NCBI GenBank assembly: GCA_037043015.1
Contig: CM073328.1
Coordinates: 14,915,495-14,979,494 of the forward strand
DNA length: 64,000 bases
Direction: 5' to 3'
Origin: Bryum argenteum
Taxonomy: Eukaryota; Streptophyta; Bryopsida; Bryales; Bryaceae
Shown here: in pieces, positions 59,815 through 64,000 of the stretch
Numbering within the stretch: the stretch's first letter is position 1
Layout: every line of letters begins with the position of its first letter
The notes under the pieces: generated by a model
What the model was told of the DNA's origin: nothing
What the model saw: the letters and a program-made list of their open reading frames with translations, nothing else
Databases searched by the model: none
Position numbers and translations under genes: made by a program

Positions 59815-60090
59815 AGACTTCACACATGTCTTTGGATCAGGAGCAGATAAAGCCTGCAGACTTCCCAACTCTTTGGAGGTCCTTGTACTATTATTGCTCC
59901 GTGCCTGCAGTAACTACAGTGGCCCCACTTTAATTAAAGACCCCCCCCCCCTCCCTCCCTCCTTCCATGGCCTGCCTCCCATTGGTTGCATCACATTTGG
60001 GTCCATTTTTAAAACTTTTGATGTTTTACGCAAGTGAAACTTTACTTTTACTGCCACACCATTTGTGTTAAGCGAGTGACTTCACTCAGC
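59815..60090. repeat. inverted partner of 41290-41580
   Basis: Reverse complement of the 41.3-kb repeat (ACTTCCCAACTCTTTGGAGG, CCCATTGGTTGCATCACATT, ACACCATTTGTGTTAAGCGA). Contains a C run at about 59941-59951. Confidence 0.65.
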
Positions 60091-60469
60091 AGGGTAATTT
60101 AAAAGTGGGGGTGACTTAAACCCATAATTAAAATTTTCAATAATTTGGTTTGTTTGAAAATTTATATTACAAGAGTGTAAAAATTGTTATTTGGTAAGAA
60201 TGAAGTAATCCAAGTGCAATAAGAGATGTGTATCTTCACTTTGGAGGTTCATTTCGATGTAATAGTATGCACACTAACTCCATGTGAAGATGGTCAATTT
60301 TGATTATATACATGTATGCTTAGAATTCATCTAAATTGAAGGAGTTTTGACTTATGTAAAATAGTAGTGGAATTCTCACCAGATTGGCCTATGTTGGCGA
60401 GAAGAACTTTATGTCATATGGAAATAGTTTTATTTGTAGGAATAGAAGAATTTTTGATCAAATTGGTCT

Positions 60470-61200
60470 GGTGTGCCTACGAGGACGTGCCACCTATGTA
60501 GCATGACACCAATGTTACTAGCCTATCATGTTCAATTGGTAGATGATGAAGATTTTTAATAAGTTGGCCGATTAAGGCCCTAAAGACCTGTCACTTATGT
60601 AGCACGATACCGATGTTAGTAGCCTATCAGTTTCTGCTGGCGGATGATGAAGACTTTTTGTGAAATTGGTCCATTAAGGCGTTGATGACGTGTTACCTCT
60701 GGAGGTGGATTGTAGTATACTTCAAGAGACCTGCTATCTAATGTAGCACGATACCTATATTACTGGCCTGTCATGATTGTTCTCTTGCACATGATGAAGA
60801 TTTTTTATGCATTAAGGCCATGACGTCCTGCCACCTATGTGGCACGATACCAAGGTTAGTAGCCTATCAATTTCTGCTAGCGGATGCTGAAGACTTTTTG
60901 TGAATTTGGTCTTTTAAGGCATTGATGACGTGTTACCTTTGGAGGTGGATTGTTGTATACTTCAAAAGTCCTGCCCCCTAACGTAGCCGACACCAATGTT
61001 ACTAGCCTATCATGTTCTCTTGCACATGATGAAGATTCGTTATGGCCGTGACGTCCTGCCACCTATGTAGCGTAATACTACTGTATGTAGCCTATCAGTT
61101 TCAGTTGGCAAATGATGAAGACTCGTATTGAAATTGGTCCATTAAGGCCTTGAAGACGTGTCATCTGTAACGGCAGTTAGTAGTATATTCTAAACGTGGA
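60470..61200 (+). repeat. tandem array, alternating ~100-150 bp units
   Basis: Six variants of CACCTATGTAGCACGATACC plus (A)TGTTA(G/C)TAGCCTATCA occur near 60488, 60584, 60720, 60828, 60970 and 61050. Pairs of adjacent units form a higher-order period of about 240 bp, since TGAAGACTTTTTGTGAA and GGAGGTGGATTGT recur at that spacing. Relatives of the phrase AAGGCCTTGAAGACGTG link it to 47.2, 51.5 and the 55.5-kb minisatellite. Confidence 0.8.
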
Positions 61201-61620
61201 CTGGCAAGTATTACCAACAACATTAGTCTATCCTATCATTATTTGACGATATTTGATTCCTTCTAGATTGGTCAATCTTCTATTGCGGTCTCAAAGACCA
61301 AGAGATCACTTTTGCAACACACCAAAAATATCACCTTCTAACACCACCTGTAAGGTTAAGTGGGAACAACACCTTGAGGCATATTACTAGAAATTTTTGG
61401 TGGCACATTCTCTTCATTGCTACAATATTATCCTTTTCAATGAATACCCATGTACTCTCAACCATGAAGTCTCAAGAGTGGTCTCCCATATGTTACAATA
61501 CATTGATAGCCTTAGATCACATAGAAGATATGACATTTAAGATTGCAATAAAAGAAGGGTAGCCATATTGTGTAGGAGATTACTAAAATTCTTGAGTATT
61601 TTGCAATCATAATATTTTGC

Positions 61621-62050
61621 ATCAAAATTGTTTGGCAAATTGTTTAATGCAAAATATTGATCTTATGAATCAAAATTGTTTGCCAAATTGTTTAACCCCT
61701 AAATTTCCTTGTTGCAAAATGGTCTAAGTTACAAAATTTGACCTTCCTTTCGATTAAGCTCAAACAATCTCAAGCTAAACATCATTTAAAAGATCCAGCT
61801 GTAAGATCTCAAAGTTCACTTGAAATTCTTCTCACATACCAAATTTGAACGGTTGATTCTTCCTCATTTGTGAGATTATAATGGTCAAAGTTAGTTGAGA
61901 TTTTCTCATGTGGGAACCTCCAAAACCCATTTCGGGTTTTTAGGAAAGTTAGGGGTTAATGCAAAATATTGATATTATGAATCAAAATTATTTGCCAAAT
62001 TGTTTAATGCAAAATATTGATATTATGAATCAAAATTGTTTGCCAAATTC
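61621..62050 (+). repeat. 48-bp tandem repeat hosting a TTAA element
   Basis: The unit starts ATCAAAATTGTTTG(G/C)CAAAT and continues TGTTTAATGCAAAATATTGA. Units lie at 61621-61668, 61669 onward (split by the insertion), about 61981-62028 and a partial one after it. Each unit has one TTAA at the same place, which is where the element at 61696-61955 is inserted. Confidence 0.92.
61696..61955 (-). mobile_element. TTAA-flanked MITE, short subfamily, with in-window empty sites
   Basis: TTAA at 61692-61695 and 61956-61959 flank exactly 260 bp with inverted ends CCCCTAAATTTCCT and AGGAAAGTTAGGGG (one mismatch). The interior is the reverse of 28040-28299 (AATTTGAACGGTTGATTCTT, CATTTGTGAGATTATAATGG). 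The neighbouring 48-bp units at 61644-61647 and 62004-62007 carry a single TTAA in identical context, so the insertion duplicated TTAA and nothing else. Confidence 0.95.
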
Positions 62051-62460
62051 TTTCAAATGTTCATCATATCATACAAAGCACCAAAGTGTACTTCAATTTG
62101 AATAAACATACGATGTGTGCATCATTTCCGAGTCTCCATCCCATTGTTTGTAGATTATGGGTAGTCGAAGATTTTTGCACAAGCTCAGATTCTGCCGCGC
62201 GGAACCCATATATCATGGAGATTCAAAGTTGTACAAAAGTTTGATATAAAACCGTACAAAAGCCAGATGTTTTTCCGAAAAAAAAAGAAAAGTAAAAAAA
62301 CAAAAAAAAGGAAAATATGAACCCCTTCATTGTTTAGGGGTAAAAGAGACTTTATTCAACATTCTAAGATGGGTGCGCACTAAAATTTGTTCAAAATTTG
62401 GGTAAGTGCTTGAGATTTTGAAGCTTTTAGCGTAGGAGTTCAATATCGTGCCATTATGCC

Positions 62461-62571
62461 TTTCGGGGCTCATTGGATGGTTCGAACAACCTCGCACTTT
62501 CGGGGCTCGTTGGATGGTTCGAATAACCTCGCACTTTCAAGGCTCATTGGATGGTTCAAATAACCTCGCAC
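62461..62571 (+). repeat. three tandem 37-bp units
   Basis: Units at 62461, 62498 and 62535 each begin TTTC(GG/AA)GGCTC(A/G)TTGGAT and end AACCTCGCAC, with few differences. No link to other repeats. Confidence 0.93.
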
Positions 62572-62599
62572 TAAGAAGCACACTTCATTTGGTCTCAAT

Positions 62600-63815
62600 T
62601 AATTGAGCAAGATTGCGTAGTATGTCGAATGATGATCATATGTTCATTTTGAGATCATTGCATTCATTTTGAGCTTAGCAATAATAAGTGGTAATAATTC
62701 CGTCGTACCACCATTTTCGTATTGAAAAGGCCAAGACAAAAGTATACATTTCAAAAACTGTAACCATGTTAGTTTTCTTGATACATTGTATGTTAGGAAA
62801 TGCATCCATCACAATAAATTGTGAGAGCGACGGATGACGAATGGGACCCCGTTCACGCCGATGGAAAAACTTTCATTGCTACACGCCAAGACTTGGTGGG
62901 TGGTTGTTGTTGTTTGAATGTGATCCATCACTCAATCTATATCACCCAAATTATCACCCCAAATTTTCCAAGCAATCACTACTCTTACCCAAATCTTGAA
63001 GCTCCATTTTCCAGCTGGAGATGATCTTCTTTACAAAAAAACCATGATTAAGGAAAATAAATAAATAAAAATAAATGAAGCTATTGTGAATTTTGAAAAT
63101 TGAGGGGTTTTTTACTTTGATTAGAGGATTAGAATATTAAGAGAAGGTTTAACAACGACCATTTAGGGTTTTTGAATTATGTATGGGTCTAACCATTTCA
63201 TCTAGCTAGGATCATTATCAAGGAGATAATTGAAACCTTAATGAATTTACTTCAAAATCATGTCAACTTTAGGTGCAATTTAGCGGTTTGAATCATGAAC
63301 AAACACTTTTGTTGCGTTCTTTTGTTGAGATTTAAAAAAGGGGGGGGAGGAATAAAAAAGAAAATCGAATATGATTTATGCCATATCGGACTTAAATCCG
63401 GACTCAATAAGGAATTCTAGACTTAAATAAATTTTGGGTTTTTCACTTTTGTGAAATGGATATTATGCCAATTGTAGATTAATTAGAGGAATTTGAAAAT
63501 TTGTACATCGGCAAGAAATTCCTTCAACTATATTTCTTACTTTGTTCATATCTTGTTCAAAGGGCCATTGAGGTAGCCCTTAATGTGTTACTTTGAAATG
63601 CTACTAAAAACAAGGATTAGGTTTGAAACAAATAGAGGGGATAATAGATCAGAAAAATATAAGAGTAAAAGATTGAGTGAACAATTGTGAAGTCATTCTT
63701 TGCACAAAGTAGACCATGTCTCTTGGGCATGACCCAAAAAAAAACATTCGCATGAACTTTGAACCTTAAAATTTTTAAAATCCAAGGGTTGAGATTTGAC
63801 ATAGTGTTATGGACA
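62600..63815. other. AT-rich spacer, nothing recognised
   Basis: Short open frames without motifs. A G run lies near 63340-63348. Confidence 0.35.
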
Positions 63816-63822
63816 TAGTTAG

Positions 63823-64000
63823 CCCTTAAACGTCCCTGGTGTTGAAAAACAACATTCTGGATGAAAGGGAGAAACTTTGAAGAGCAACAACTTCTTCATC
63901 TGAACTCAGTTTTGGACGAAATCACTTGGTTTGGGTCCTAAATGAAGTCTACGTTGTGTGCTCAAAATTGAAAATCCATACAATGAATTATGAATTAATG
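63823..64000 (+). mobile_element. left part of a TTAA-type element cut by the window edge
   Basis: TTAG at 63819-63822 precedes CCCTTAAACGTCCCTGG, the CCCTTAAACG terminus seen at 12473. It then runs into AACAACATTCTGGATGAAAG and ACTTCTTCATCTGAA, the 7.06-kb repeat family. The right end lies outside the window. Confidence 0.6.

Overview
This window is a stretch of nuclear DNA from a land plant, probably a flowering plant. The evidence is one well-conserved plant-specific gene of the DUF506 (PDDEXK-like) family near the right end, classic plant miniature transposons (a Stowaway-type element starting CTCCCTCCGTCCCA with TA target duplications, and a Tourist-type foldback with TAA duplications), AT-rich intergenic DNA, and no bacterial-style operons. 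The species cannot be named from the sequence.

Layout. Bases 1-2800 are richer in GC and hold coding-like segments, mostly readable on the minus strand, including one AT-rich 79-nt intron that joins two open segments in frame. They may be a small unrecognised gene or a decaying one. From 2.8 to 57 kb the window is almost entirely repeats: (a) at least ten short elements flanked by TTAA with termini CCC(C/T)TAAA, i.e. piggyBac-like non-autonomous elements of about 240-950 bp; (b) elements ending GGGAGAGTGCTC; (c) a CACTAAA-ended MITE present at both ends of the window in opposite orientations; (d) a three-copy direct array of a 2.3-2.4 kb unit (33.3-41.2 kb) with a Stowaway element inserted in copy 1; (e) a 2.3-2.6 kb segmental duplication (45.9-48.2 and 49.8-52.4 kb); (f) minisatellites at 55.5-56.1, 60.5-61.2, 61.6-62.1 and 62.5 kb, and an (AT)n tract at 20.1 kb. 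A few short GC-richer islands (11.7, 13.6, 30.9 and 52.4 kb) read like orphan gene fragments.

The one confident gene is the intronless DUF506 protein at 57437-58375. Its leader contains two upstream ORFs, the second ending four bases before the start codon, which suggests translational control. Beyond 59 kb the sequence returns to repeats.

The most informative signal is the TTAA element family. One copy (61696-61955) sits inside one unit of a 48-bp tandem repeat, so the neighbouring units serve as empty sites and show directly that TTAA was duplicated on insertion. Three copies also carry a subterminal hairpin whose core (CCC-CTC-GGG) is constant while its stem arms differ and still pair. 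No transposase gene is visible, so these elements would need an enzyme supplied from elsewhere. No tRNA, rRNA, CRISPR or organellar insertion was recognised.
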